Below are positions 33,701 to 43,716 of a stretch of 64,000 nucleotides of DNA, piece after piece. This DNA comes from Labilibaculum sp. K2S (GTDB lineage Bacteria; Bacteroidota; Bacteroidia; Bacteroidales; Marinifilaceae). A program made the translations under genes and the position numbers. Below the pieces are notes generated by a model that was given only the letters and a program-made list of their open reading frames with translations, had not been told where the DNA came from and did not search any database. Positions within the stretch are counted from its first letter, which is position 1; each line of letters begins with the position of its first letter. The stretch spans positions 1-64,000 of the forward strand of contig NZ_JAUCMW010000007.1 in the NCBI RefSeq assembly GCF_030372765.1, written 5' to 3'.

Positions 33701-36700
33701 TTATTTTTGGGGTTTAAAATTTTCACAGTGTAAATGATCCTTATGGCCACTTATATAGGTACAATGAGAAATGTCTTTATCTGAAGATCTTATTCCCATA
33801 TAACCAAATTTGTATAATCCTTCGGCTAGTTTACTGGTACGTTTTAAAGAATAATTGTCACCACCAATTAATATATTTCCATCTGCAGTTTTAGAATCTT
33901 TATTATCCAAGTTCGAAATATCAACATTTATTCCACCCGGATGTGAAACACTAGGAAAGCTTGTGCCATCTATACTCGTAAATCCATTTACCTTAACATC
34001 CTCATAACCGGAATCTAATATAGCACCTAATAAAGCGGCAAAACATATTGGTTTTGCATATTCACGATTAGTGTAAGAAGTAAACTTCAGAAGGAAATCA
34101 CCCTTCTTATATTGAAAATAATTTCCAATAAAATTTGCTTTAATATTAATAGCTTTAAAATTAATATTTTTCTTTTTATACCAGATAGTTTTTACCTTAC
34201 CTGCATATCTTCCTGTTTTTTTGATATAACTATTAATATTAGTTACTGGTTTGATTGTTGTACCTTTCTCATAATCCGGGATTTCTGTAATAAAATATCT
34301 TCCCAATTCGTGTTTACTCCCATTCTTGTCATGATAAACAAACCGAACTTCTTTAGCTCCTTCAATATTCCCTTCTTCTAATATAATACCTGTATGATAA
34401 ATGTGATAAATTAAATCTACACTCATCCTCCTCATCTGTTCCACAAAAGCCACGGGATGAAAATGGTAAACCACAGGATTAGCTATTGGAAATGGACTAA
34501 GTGGTATTGCTTCTTCTTTTTTATCGCCGTAGGCCATTCTTTCGTAAATCCATTTACCTGCTTTATAGGTTAAATATCCTCCCATAGTAACAGGAGAAGT
34601 CATTAGAGCTCCATTAATATACTTGCTTCGGTAGCTACTAGTTCGAGTCTCAATGTCTTCCCATAAAGCAAGTTGTTCTACTTTAGCTGAAAAAGCATCT
34701 AAGCGTTCTTGTTTTATTGCATCCAATTCTTGCTGATTGGCTAATTCTTCGCCATCTGCATCATTCTCGATGGCTTTTGTGTAAAATTGATCAAGATTAT
34801 CGATTAATCCGCTTAAATACTGTCCGCCATAGGCCCACTCGTTATGATGCTTACACACCAAATGCGATAGTTTTTCCGCTGCATAATGATTATTTAAAGC
34901 TCTTTGCAGTTCATAAGGTTCTAGAATGCCATCTTCATCCTCATCTACAATTGAGCAAACATCTGCAAAAAAGGGCTCTTTATTATCGAAGTTGTAGATA
35001 TATGTATTAGTCGCATCTTCTTTTACTTCAAAGCCAAACTTGGTCCAATCGTATGCCGAAAAAAGGTCACCCAAATCATCTTTGCTAATTAAACCTTTAT
35101 AATTGATTGCTACTCCATTTTTTTTCAAACCAATTGGTTCTATATAGTACCATTCCTTATCGTCTTTATCTTTAAAGGTTTTTCCTTCTTTTATATTTAC
35201 AATTGTATCGGCTACTATTTTTGTGTTCGCATTTTCATCTTCAGGACTGATGAGGTAAATTTCCGAAACATCTTTGTTAAGCCTAAAATATGTTTTGCTT
35301 TCGGTAGTGCTTGTTGCCACAGGAGGACTTGCAACTGCTACCGATTCTGTTACAGCACGATTCTGAGTTCCGTTATTGGGTGTTGAAGGTGTAGTTTGGC
35401 CTGCAACTTCATTTGTAGAAGCTAGTAGTACTGTAAAATTTAGTGTTTTTTCTTCGATACATTCGTTTTTCACCCAGAATCTAAGACCTTTATTATCATT
35501 TAAATAGGACACTCGCCTTTGATCGCCTTCAAGCTTTTTATTTAGCTGTACCTTATCACCTATTTTGGCAATATCTCCAACAATCTTATTGAAATTGGTC
35601 AGCCTAGTAGCATCACTTTCATTATTAAAGGTATACATGTTTGATGCATATGTACTTGGAAGTTCTGTGTCTCTGTCATCAACAATAACTTCAAGGTTGT
35701 CTACTTCTACTTCGATATACCCTAGGGTGGTTTTACCTGTCTTTTTAACTGGTGTATTTGTTATCAGTTTTAACGGAAATTTCTTTTTAAGCTCAGTTCC
35801 TTCGCTAAGTTTTGCGAAATTTTTGCTTTTATCGCCATCCGTATTAGCGTTAGTTAAAAATGGAGTCACATCATCGGGGCTAAAAACTTCAACGTGAGCA
35901 CACCGATGTTCTTCTTTCTTTTCGAAACCATTCAAGCCTGCGTAACCGATAATGTCTCCTGCTCTTACTTCAATGCAAACATTCTTAACCTGATCTAAAT
36001 CTTCATTTGTCAAGGTTAAAATATCAACAATCTTTAATTTGTCGGTATGGCAATATCCAGTAAGGCTTTTACCATCCACTTTTTTAACTTTTAGCCAACC
36101 TGTTTTCCCTTGGTCTCTTTCGTCAATTTCAATGGAAGCTCCTCTTGTTAATAACTGTTTTACATCTGATTCCTTATCGGCTTTTTCATACAGATTAGCT
36201 CCAAAATCTCCATCAACATCAGTATCCGGCTCTTCTAACACCTTACCCGTTTCATGATCAAAACTAAATTTGCCATTCTCTTTTAAAGCATAGGCATAAC
36301 CTTCAATAACTTTCCCCAAGGGTGTAATATATTCCACTTTCCACCTGGTTTTCTCTTTATTCGTTTCTTTAATGGTGAGTGTCGCACCTTTGGGCGCTGT
36401 TGCGAGTACAGATCCTCCACTTTGTGTCATCCTGATACGAACACCTTTCACTTTTTTATTGGAATCATTGGCTGTATCGGCAACCGTATACGAATCTATC
36501 TTATAAATCTTAGGAAACGTTTTGGTCTGCATTTCCTCAAAACTGCTCAAATGATTGTATAAAGAATAAAAAGTCATCTTTAGCTCCTTGGGACTTACAT
36601 AGTCGTGTTGAATCAGTACAAAAGCATTGGAATACCAGCTTTTTTTTCCATCTGATATCTGTTCATAGTATTTCTCGGGTACTCTGTAGGCTATTATTTT

Positions 36701-36868
36701 TCCATCGGCAATGGCTTTTATTGGATTACTTCCCTCATAATGAATCCCTCCATGCCAGGTATTCATTCGTCCTATGGGATAATAACCTGTTCTATTAGAT
36801 GCTCCTTTTAAATAAAATGGGTATTTATCGTTGCCATTTTTAGGATTAACTGGATGTACAAATTTCAT
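33701..36868 (-). CDS. multidomain type VI-type effector with M23-like and M15-like peptidase modules
   Basis: 1055 residues. Residues ~1-110 and ~300-335 together look like an M23 (LytM) fold split by two SH3-like inserts (~142-200, ~222-278). H39 and the final H (H325, CAHVEVF) are kept, but the metal Asp is His43 and the first His of HLH is lost, so it is probably inactive. Further SH3-like parts, a Thr/Ser-rich linker (~490-520) and an EF-hand loop (DEDEDGILEPYE) follow. The last ~130 residues have SHPGGINVDI and HKDHLHCENF, matching the M15/VanY peptidoglycan peptidase pattern (SxHxxGxxxD, HxH). The gene lies 14 bp after a PAAR gene, so it is probably loaded on a contractile injection spike. 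Confidence 0.8.
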   Translation of the reverse strand: MKFVHPVNPKNGNDKYPFYLKGASNRTGYYPIGRMNTWHGGIHYEGSNPIKAIADGKIIAYRVPEKYYEQISDGKKSWYSNAFVLIQHDYVSPKELKMTFYSLYNHLSSFEEMQTKTFPKIYKIDSYTVADTANDSNKKVKGVRIRMTQSGGSVLATAPKGATLTIKETNKEKTRWKVEYITPLGKVIEGYAYALKENGKFSFDHETGKVLEEPDTDVDGDFGANLYEKADKESDVKQLLTRGASIEIDERDQGKTGWLKVKKVDGKSLTGYCHTDKLKIVDILTLTNEDLDQVKNVCIEVRAGDIIGYAGLNGFEKKEEHRCAHVEVFSPDDVTPFLTNANTDGDKSKNFAKLSEGTELKKKFPLKLITNTPVKKTGKTTLGYIEVEVDNLEVIVDDRDTELPSTYASNMYTFNNESDATRLTNFNKIVGDIAKIGDKVQLNKKLEGDQRRVSYLNDNKGLRFWVKNECIEEKTLNFTVLLASTNEVAGQTTPSTPNNGTQNRAVTESVAVASPPVATSTTESKTYFRLNKDVSEIYLISPEDENANTKIVADTIVNIKEGKTFKDKDDKEWYYIEPIGLKKNGVAINYKGLISKDDLGDLFSAYDWTKFGFEVKEDATNTYIYNFDNKEPFFADVCSIVDEDEDGILEPYELQRALNNHYAAEKLSHLVCKHHNEWAYGGQYLSGLIDNLDQFYTKAIENDADGEELANQQELDAIKQERLDAFSAKVEQLALWEDIETRTSSYRSKYINGALMTSPVTMGGYLTYKAGKWIYERMAYGDKKEEAIPLSPFPIANPVVYHFHPVAFVEQMRRMSVDLIYHIYHTGIILEEGNIEGAKEVRFVYHDKNGSKHELGRYFITEIPDYEKGTTIKPVTNINSYIKKTGRYAGKVKTIWYKKKNINFKAINIKANFIGNYFQYKKGDFLLKFTSYTNREYAKPICFAALLGAILDSGYEDVKVNGFTSIDGTSFPSVSHPGGINVDISNLDNKDSKTADGNILIGGDNYSLKRTSKLAEGLYKFGYMGIRSSDKDISHCTYISGHKDHLHCENFKPQK

Positions 36869-36882
36869 AATTGACTCTTTAA

Positions 36883-37386
36883 TTAATGGCTAAAATCAAT
36901 ATCCGGCAATACGCCATTCTTTTCTGCCTCTTCTCGAACGGCATCTTGGTTTGCTTGTGCATCGCGAAGATCCTGACTTAAATTGGCTCCTGTAACCACT
37001 CCTACAACACTCGAAACCATTTTTTGCGCAATGGTAATTTCTGGAAAAGGAATTTCATTAATGGGTAAACTTGTTGTAGGACTTGGTGTGGAGGTGCTAA
37101 TTAAGATGTTTGGCTCGCCCGACATAACGATGCCGCCGTGTGCGGTCATATCGCCCTGACAAACTACGGGTACTCCGTTGATGAGTACCGACGGATTTCC
37201 CTGAGCAACTACATCGGGAGGGCCCACGCATACGCACATATCGCCCATAAGAGCGGCTGGTTTTCCGTTAATTAATACATTGGGTGCTCCGGGGCCAACT
37301 ATTGGCCCGCCTACATGGGGCACGAGTCCGCTACACATCGGACACACGTGCATACTTCCTATTGTTGCAATTGGTTTTCCTGCCAT
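36883..37386 (-). CDS. PAAR-domain spike protein
   Basis: 167 residues. Residues 1-100 are a PAAR fold: GSMHVCPMCSGLVPH, two repeats of VLINGKPAA and VLINGVPVVCQGD, and a C/H-rich zinc site, with GEPNILI near the end. PAAR proteins cap the VgrG spike of type VI and related systems and carry effectors. A helical C-terminal tail (~125-160) may bind the effector encoded next. No other secretion genes lie in the window, so this is an orphan cargo set. Confidence 0.9.
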   Translation of the reverse strand: MAGKPIATIGSMHVCPMCSGLVPHVGGPIVGPGAPNVLINGKPAALMGDMCVCVGPPDVVAQGNPSVLINGVPVVCQGDMTAHGGIVMSGEPNILISTSTPSPTTSLPINEIPFPEITIAQKMVSSVVGVVTGANLSQDLRDAQANQDAVREEAEKNGVLPDIDFSH

Positions 37387-38061
37387 ATTATTCGTTATTT
37401 GGATTGTTAAAATATGCCGTCAAATTTGTTTCTGTACTTTGTTTCAGAAAAAATGGAACTTATCCTCTAATTCCTCTACTAATCAGTAATAAATAGGACC
37501 AAAACGAGTAAACGAGGTGACTAAGGTAATTATTCTATTTTATATAACAAATTACAAACTAAAGAACTGCAGAGATACTTCAATAAAAATAATCACAACA
37601 ATACAGTATCGAAAGATAAAAGTAAACCCACACAACACTCTTGTAGTAAACTCTTTAAGAATATCATAATGAGACTTAAAATGGAATTAAAACACAGGAT
37701 AATTAATTGTAAATTGGTTTTTCAGGAAGGATACATTTACTATAAGTTATTTAGGGATGCTTCATCTAAAAGGGAGTTCGAAAAAATATATTATCATAAA
37801 GCCCAAGTAAAAACACCTGTTTGCTTGCGTGAAGGATTGAAATGGAAACCCCGCAGCATTGATTCAATATTCAGGAGAGGAGATAAATAACTAAACCTGT
37901 TTGATACAAGAGTAAAACACCAGAGAGGAGAGGCGAGGAGTTGTAATGGAAAGCCTGACCCGAAAAATAGAGGGGAACGCCCAAAAATTAAAATGCCGCT
38001 CCAAATGAATGAAACGGCATTAATTGATATTATCCAGCAAAGTGTATATGTGATATTTTGT
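37387..38061. other. intergenic region between PAAR set and DEAD helicase
   Basis: Contains a plus-strand frame at 37669-37890 (73 codons) that I do not call, and a stretch at ~37800-38000 resembling interspersed intergenic repeats of this phylum (phrases such as TTGCGTGAAGGATTGAAATG). No terminator is obvious. Confidence 0.5.
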
Positions 38062-39390
38062 TTATTTTTTAGATTTCTTCTTTCGGTTTCGTTTCTTATT
38101 TTCAATTGCCTTTTGGCGGCCTTTTGAACCCGATGGAGTTTTTGAATTTTTAGCTGATTTCTTATGAAAGGCACCACTGGCTAAATCCAAACGCACGGTG
38201 TTTTTAATTTTAATATTTCGGGTCTGTATTTTTTCATCTTCAAGCAATTGACTTGTAAACACCACCTCAATAGGAACAACTCCTATTTCAATAGGCTTTT
38301 TAATTAAAGCTTCTACCTGCTCCATCAACTCCTCTTCGCCTTTGTTTACAAAGCTAATGGCAGTACCATCTTTTTCGGCACGTCCGGTACGACCTACACG
38401 GTGAACATACTCAACGTAGTTGCTTGGTATGTCGAAATTGATCACGTGGCTGATGTTTTCAATATCGATACCACGGGCAGCAACATCAGAAGCAATCAAT
38501 ACTCTTGATCTGCCTTCTTTAAAGTCGTTAAGTGCCTTAATCCTTGTATTCTGTGCTTTGTTCGAGTGAATCACACTCAGGTCTTCGCCCAAAAATTCTT
38601 CTAAACGATCCACAATCCGATCCGCATTCTTTTTGGTCTCGGTAAATATCATCACCTTGTTAAATACCTCTTTGTCTTTTAAAAGATGTTTAAGCAGAGC
38701 TATTTTACTAAGAATATTAGGAGCCTGATATTGAATTTGATGAATGTTTTCAACAGTAGAAGCCTGTGGCGCAATTTCTATTCGCTCTGGATTTATAAGG
38801 AAATCATCAGCTAATTGGGCAACAGTATCCGAGAAAGTTGCCGAGAACAGTAAATTCTGATGAACTTCAGGAATAATTTCGAAAATTGCTTTTAACTGAG
38901 GCATAAAACCAAGATCCATCAATTTATCAGCCTCATCAACCACAAGCGTTTTAATCATGGTGAATTTCAGGATTCGGGTCATGTAGATATCCATTAAACG
39001 ACCAGGAGTTGCTACAATGATATCAATACCTGCATACAATTTTTCCTTTTGTGTATTGATGTTCACTCCTCCGTACACCCCAACAGCGCGAAGGTTGATA
39101 TAAGGAGACAGTAATTCAATTGTTTCAACAACCTGTAAAACCAATTCACGGGTAGGAACAACGATTAACGCTCTTGGATCAAATCCTTGTGCGTAGTTTA
39201 ATTTCATTAAAATCGGCATCAAATAGGCCAGGGTTTTACCTGTTCCTGTTTGAGCAATCCCAATTACATCTTTACCTGCACGAATTGGGGAAAATACCTT
39301 CTCTTGTATTTCTGTTGGTTTCTCGAATCCCGCCTCGTCAAGCGCCATTCTAATCTGTTTGCTTATTTTGATGTCGTCAAATGAAATCAT
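38062..39390 (-). CDS. DEAD-box RNA helicase
   Basis: 443 residues from ATG 39390 (an in-frame ATG at 39396 is equally possible). All core motifs are present: Q motif with F-x-x-P-T-x-I-Q, AQTGTGKT (I), VVDEADKLMD (II), FSATF (III), HRVGRTGRAEKDG (VI). A basic Lys/Arg/Ser tail (~415-443) likely binds RNA. Probably acts in ribosome assembly or cold growth (family knowledge). Monocistronic as far as visible. Confidence 0.93.
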   Translation of the reverse strand: MISFDDIKISKQIRMALDEAGFEKPTEIQEKVFSPIRAGKDVIGIAQTGTGKTLAYLMPILMKLNYAQGFDPRALIVVPTRELVLQVVETIELLSPYINLRAVGVYGGVNINTQKEKLYAGIDIIVATPGRLMDIYMTRILKFTMIKTLVVDEADKLMDLGFMPQLKAIFEIIPEVHQNLLFSATFSDTVAQLADDFLINPERIEIAPQASTVENIHQIQYQAPNILSKIALLKHLLKDKEVFNKVMIFTETKKNADRIVDRLEEFLGEDLSVIHSNKAQNTRIKALNDFKEGRSRVLIASDVAARGIDIENISHVINFDIPSNYVEYVHRVGRTGRAEKDGTAISFVNKGEEELMEQVEALIKKPIEIGVVPIEVVFTSQLLEDEKIQTRNIKIKNTVRLDLASGAFHKKSAKNSKTPSGSKGRQKAIENKKRNRKKKSKK

Positions 39391-39493
39391 TACCATGGTA
39401 TTTGAAAATTTGTGCAAAAATAGGCAAATAAACCGACATTAGCGATCTTTCATCGTTATCACCCTTATTTGTATAGCTGTTCAATGCTTTAAA

Positions 39494-40018
39494 TCAGCTC
39501 CATATTTGTTGAATTTCATTTTTCAATGCTGAAATCGCTGTTGCGATAGCCGGTTTTTGTTGCTGCATATGCGTTTCAATAATTGCTTTGCACAAAACAA
39601 TTGAAGAGTCTTCGGGTACCACCTGCGTGGCCTCAGTATTAATTAATCGAATTGTGCTGTCTTTTGCATTTTTTAACAGCATCCACGATTCATCGGTAAC
39701 ATACAGTTGCTGTGCAAGATTGTGTTCGTATTCCGTGCGAATAGCAAGAATCAATTTTTGCTGCAATTGTAAATTTGTTAACCCGTTTGTATTTTCTCTA
39801 ACAATTAACGATTCGGGATGAATACGTTCCAGAAAGATGATTAATCGCTCGCAGGCCTGAAGTCTTATTGGAGTGGTTTCTTTTTGATTCTTCAGTAAAA
39901 GCTGATGCTTAATTTTGCGCTCTTCATGCTTTAAAAATTGCTTTATCAGCAGATAAGCAGTGGCAAAAACAACCAATGATGGCAGCATATACTTACTAAT
40001 TTCAAGAATGTCTTTCAT
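39494..40018 (-). CDS. membrane-anchored protein of unknown function
   Basis: 174 residues with one N-terminal membrane segment (~10-27, MLPSLVVFATAYLLI) and a soluble, helical, Gln/Ile-rich domain behind it. The domain shows a pattern of alpha helices with charged faces (for example LQQKLILAIRTEYEHNLAQ). I recognise it only as a conserved hypothetical type. It is 75 bp upstream of the helicase gene on the same strand and may share its transcript. Confidence 0.7.
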   Translation of the reverse strand: MKDILEISKYMLPSLVVFATAYLLIKQFLKHEERKIKHQLLLKNQKETTPIRLQACERLIIFLERIHPESLIVRENTNGLTNLQLQQKLILAIRTEYEHNLAQQLYVTDESWMLLKNAKDSTIRLINTEATQVVPEDSSIVLCKAIIETHMQQQKPAIATAISALKNEIQQIWS

Positions 40019-40205
40019 TTTAATAGTTTCTTTATATTTTTCGATAGTTATGGATTCCCTATGTATTTAAAAACTGTATCTTTATCCACTGAAATGATAA
40101 TTCGAAGATAAACTAATCGCACCGTTTATTTTAATTATCAAGGGGGAAAACAACAACAAACACAAAAGTATTAAGCAATTTACAAAATCCCTAAATTAAT
40201 TTATA

Positions 40206-41399
40206 ATGTTGAAAGTTTCAGATCGAATTGCAGGAATGGAAGTGTCTCCAACTCTTGCTATGTCTCAAAAAAGTAGAGAAATGAAAGCTCTCGGAATTGA
40301 TGTTATCAATCTGAGTGTAGGTGAACCAGATTTTGATACTCCTGACCACATTAAAAAGGCAGCACAAAAGGCTATTGATGATAATTATTCTCATTATTCG
40401 CCTGTTCCTGGTTATATTGAATTGCGTCAGGCAGTGGTAAGTAAGCTGAAACGTGAAAATGATTTGGATTACACTGTTGATCAAATTGTTGTTTCAAATG
40501 GAGCGAAGCAATCCATCACCAATGTTATTTTGAGTATTATTAATAAGGGAGATGAAGTAATTATCCCTTCACCTTATTGGGTTAGTTACAGCGAAATTGT
40601 AAAACTGGCCGAAGGAGTTAATGTTTTTGTATATGCACCAATCGAGCAGGATTTTAAAATTACTCCTGAACAATTGGAAGCTGCGATTACTCCAAAATCG
40701 AAAGCATTTTTATTCAGTTCACCAAGCAATCCTACAGGAAGTTTATATTCAAAAGATGAACTTAAAGCATTGGCTGATGTTTTTGTGAAATATCCTGAGA
40801 TTACGATTCTTTCAGATGAAATATATGAGCACATCAATTATGTTGGAGCTCATGAAAGCATTGCTCAATTTGAAAATATTTTTGACCGCGTAGTGGTGAT
40901 TAATGGAGTTTCGAAAGGTTACGCCATGACTGGATGGAGGATTGGCTACATTGCTGCTCCGTTATGGATTGCAAAAGCTTGTAACAAGTTACAGGGACAG
41001 ATGACATCAGGTGCATCTTCAATTGCTCAAATTGCTTCTGTTGCCGCCTTGGATGGCGATCAGTCAACAACCCTTGCCATGAGAGAAGCATTTCACAAAA
41101 GAAGAGATTTAGCTTTGGAACAAATACGAAAAGTGCCTGGTTTCGAAACCCGTGAGCCAAATGGTGCATTTTATCTGTTTCCTAAAGTTTCTCAATTATT
41201 TGGGAAGGCAAATGGAAGTTATACCATTAACAATTCTACAGATTTAAGTTTGTTCTTGTTGGAAGATGCGAATGTAGCAACTGTAACCGGTGAGGCATTC
41301 GGATCTCCTGAATGTTTACGATTGTCTTATGCTACCAGCGAAGAGCAAATGTCAGAAGCTATCAGTCGAATAAAAGCATCGGTAGAGAAACTGAAATAA
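40206..41399 (+). CDS. aspC: class I/II aminotransferase, aspartate aminotransferase-like
   Basis: 397 residues of fold type I. NLSVGEPDFDTP, SNGAKQSI, SSPSNPTGSLY, SDEIYEHINY, and the PLP lysine in VSKGYAMTGWRIGY are all present. This is the bacterial I-gamma type of aspartate/prephenate aminotransferase. It makes aspartate from oxaloacetate, which would also feed thrA. A terminator follows at 41421. Confidence 0.9.
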   Translation: MLKVSDRIAGMEVSPTLAMSQKSREMKALGIDVINLSVGEPDFDTPDHIKKAAQKAIDDNYSHYSPVPGYIELRQAVVSKLKRENDLDYTVDQIVVSNGAKQSITNVILSIINKGDEVIIPSPYWVSYSEIVKLAEGVNVFVYAPIEQDFKITPEQLEAAITPKSKAFLFSSPSNPTGSLYSKDELKALADVFVKYPEITILSDEIYEHINYVGAHESIAQFENIFDRVVVINGVSKGYAMTGWRIGYIAAPLWIAKACNKLQGQMTSGASSIAQIASVAALDGDQSTTLAMREAFHKRRDLALEQIRKVPGFETREPNGAFYLFPKVSQLFGKANGSYTINNSTDLSLFLLEDANVATVTGEAFGSPECLRLSYATSEEQMSEAISRIKASVEKLK

Positions 41400-41420
41400 T
41401 CAATCGAATTATATAATTGA

Positions 41421-41456
41421 ATGGCTGTCTTATACAAATGAGACAGCCATTTTTTG
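41421..41456 (+). terminator. terminator of the aspartate aminotransferase gene
   Basis: ATGGCTGTCT (41421-41430) and AGACAGCCAT (41441-41450) form a perfect 10-bp stem followed by TTTTTG. Confidence 0.88.
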
Positions 41457-41538
41457 TTGGAAGATACTGTTTTGAGTAAGTGAAGAGGTGCAGTTGTTTG
41501 TCTTATTGATGAAAAGGATCAATTCTAAAAAGGACATC

Positions 41539-42153
41539 ATGAAAACTAAACTCTTTTTATTATCTGTCATTATTTTGTTGGCGAATTACTCTTTCGCTCA
41601 GTATACCTACGAAAAACCAGTAGAGAAATATTCTCCTGATATCGATCACATTTCAAAATTTGAAGTTGGTTTTCATTATGGTCCGGCATGGACATCTGGT
41701 GATGTAAAAGAGTTTGCGAAATCTGGAGGAGCCTTTTCTTTAGATTTAGGGGTGAATACCGGACATTTCTACCTTGGAACTGAATTTACAATTACATCCT
41801 GGCGAGATTACTATGATATTGGCTATGCTGATGATATAAATTTTAAAGAGACCAATTTTTTATGGTTGGTGAATGCAAAATTATTTTTGGGTGAAGGGAA
41901 AGTGAAACCTTATATCGGATTGGGAACCGATTTAATTACAATAGCATTGGGGATTATTGATCCGGAAGATGAAGATGATTGTGATTATTCTTATTATGAT
42001 GACAATCATTACAGGGATTACAATGCATGGCTGGTTCCTTCCTTCGGTATTCGATGGGAAATGGGGCCGGATATTAGCGGTAATATTGGATTTAGCGCAA
42101 ACTTTTCACGGAATTATGATTTTATTCGTTTACAATTGGGGATTGTATTCTAA
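41539..42153 (+). CDS. outer-membrane beta-barrel-like protein
   Basis: 204 residues from ATG 41539; the frame extends 51 bases upstream, but the signal peptide (KLFLLSVIILLANYSFA, Q after cleavage) begins here. The mature part alternates short amphipathic strands, contains an acidic DPEDEDDCDYSYYDD loop (~140-155) and ends in LQLGIVF, with a C-terminal Phe typical of porin-like barrels. No partner genes indicate a role. Confidence 0.78.
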   Translation: MKTKLFLLSVIILLANYSFAQYTYEKPVEKYSPDIDHISKFEVGFHYGPAWTSGDVKEFAKSGGAFSLDLGVNTGHFYLGTEFTITSWRDYYDIGYADDINFKETNFLWLVNAKLFLGEGKVKPYIGLGTDLITIALGIIDPEDEDDCDYSYYDDNHYRDYNAWLVPSFGIRWEMGPDISGNIGFSANFSRNYDFIRLQLGIVF

Positions 42154-42463
42154 TTAAATCGTAATTCTCTATGATATTGAGAAACGCCTTAATTATTGAG
42201 GGAATTTTTTGTTTGAAATTTTGTCCTAAAGCCAGACGGGCTTCTACTTTTTCCTTGGATGAAAAAGTAGACAAAAAATCATCGAAAACGTCCTCAACCA
42301 CCCGTTACTAGTTCGAATACTAAACAAAAAGAACTCGCTGTGCTCAGACAACTTTTTGTTCTTAACGCATTCTTCACTATACGGATCCCGGTCTCCGGAC
42401 TCAATTTCGAGCTCCACATTTAACCGGACGATACTTTATGGAGTATATATTCTATTTAGTAAG
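42154..42463. repeat. interspersed intergenic repeat (phylum-type, REP-like)
   Basis: No gene. CTACTTTTTC (42244-42253) and GAAAAAGTAG (42261-42270) form a 10-bp hairpin, and AACAAAAAG (42323-42331) pairs with CTTTTTGTT (42352-42360). I recognise phrases of this kind as common between genes in Bacteroidota. It may be a non-autonomous element. Confidence 0.55.
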
Positions 42464-42497
42464 CACAAAAAAACTCCCCCGAATGTGGAGGAGTTCA
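42464..42497 (-). terminator. terminator of the flavodiiron protein gene
   Basis: AACTCC (42472-42477) pairs with GGAGTT (42490-42495). On the minus strand the stem is followed by seven T residues. Confidence 0.75.
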
Positions 42498-42516
42498 TTT
42501 ATCGGGTACTAATTTT

Positions 42517-43716
42517 CTATTTGTAAAGTTCTTTTAAACGGCTTGCCATTCCTTCAGCCAAAGCTTCGCACAAATCGAAATCTTCGTTATTTGGAGCGCA
42601 AAGAGCTTCCGGAGTTGCTTCAATAGTTTCCCACTTAATTTCTTCGGCAAATTTGTTCAAGCGTTTTAAGCCGCCACCGCCCCATGATTTGGAACCAAAT
42701 ACACCTAAAACGTGATCTTTAATAGCCATGTGCTCTAATTCGTTAATCAGGGTTTCCATGGTTGGGAAAACATCACCATTGTATGCACAGCTGCCTAAAA
42801 TTACACCACGGTATTTAAAAATATCGTTGATGATATAAGATGGATGTGTTTTTGAAGAATCGTGAATACGAACTTTCTTAATTCCTTTTTTAACCAATTG
42901 GCGGGCAATATTATCAGCCATTTTCTCTGTATTTCCGTACATCGAAGAATATACAATAACACAACCTTCATCGGTTTTATACTGACTCCACTTGTCGTAT
43001 TTGGCAATAATATCAGCTACATGACTTCTCCAAATTGGTCCGTGGGTTGCACAAATCATTTCGATCTCCAATCCACTTAATTTCTTTAGTGCATTTTGGG
43101 TTGGGCGACCATACTTTCCAACAATATTGGAATAGTAACGGCTGATTTCTTCATCCAAATAATCCAAATCCAATTCATCATCGAAGATACCTCCATCCAA
43201 AGTTCCGAAAGCACCAAAAGCATCACCTGAAAACAGAATGCCTTGTGTGGTTTCAAAAGTAACCATGGTTTCCGGCCAATGCAGCATCGGAACCATATAG
43301 AAGTTTAATTTGTGTTCTCCCAGGTCAATTTGATCACCTTCCTGAACCTCAAGTAAATTTTCTTTGATTCCATAGAAACGCTCTAACATCGGAAACGTCT
43401 TTTTGTTTCCTACTATTTTCATTTCAGGATAACGTTCAACCAAAGAACGAATAGACCCTGAATGATCTGGTTCCATATGATTAATGATCAAATAATCTGC
43501 TTTACGACCTTCCAATACTTCAGCAATATTATCCAAATACTCATCCATTGTGCCTTTTTCAACAGTATCTACAATGGCTGTTTTTTCATCAACGATAACA
43601 TAGGAATTGTATGCTACGCCTTTTGGAAGAGGCCAGTAGTTTTCAAATAAGTGAGTCCTTCGGTCATTTGTTCCTACCCAGAAAATTTTGTCAGTAATGT
43701 TGTTTCTATTGTGCAT
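42517..43716 (-). CDS. flavodiiron protein (FprA-type)
   Basis: 399 residues. The N-terminal metallo-beta-lactamase domain has the diiron ligands H80-x-E82-x-D84-H85 (NHMEPDHSGS), then an H in MLHWPETM, D in SGDAFGAFG and H in ATHGPIW. A flavodoxin domain starts near 255 (VYSSMYGNTEKMAD). It reduces O2 or NO to protect an anaerobe; the electron donor is not encoded nearby. A Crp/Fnr gene lies 199 bp upstream on the same strand and may regulate it. Confidence 0.95.
   Translation of the reverse strand: MHNRNNITDKIFWVGTNDRRTHLFENYWPLPKGVAYNSYVIVDEKTAIVDTVEKGTMDEYLDNIAEVLEGRKADYLIINHMEPDHSGSIRSLVERYPEMKIVGNKKTFPMLERFYGIKENLLEVQEGDQIDLGEHKLNFYMVPMLHWPETMVTFETTQGILFSGDAFGAFGTLDGGIFDDELDLDYLDEEISRYYSNIVGKYGRPTQNALKKLSGLEIEMICATHGPIWRSHVADIIAKYDKWSQYKTDEGCVIVYSSMYGNTEKMADNIARQLVKKGIKKVRIHDSSKTHPSYIINDIFKYRGVILGSCAYNGDVFPTMETLINELEHMAIKDHVLGVFGSKSWGGGGLKRLNKFAEEIKWETIEATPEALCAPNNEDFDLCEALAEGMASRLKELYK

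Noticed and set aside
33694..33750. Longer start for the lipoprotein gene
   Set aside because: The extension would run back through the effector stop region and would bury the lipoprotein signal; the ATG at 33693 is the natural start.
37669..37890. 73-codon plus-strand frame
   Set aside because: It runs into sequence that looks like an interspersed intergenic repeat; no partner, motif or promoter supports it, although a small gene cannot be ruled out.
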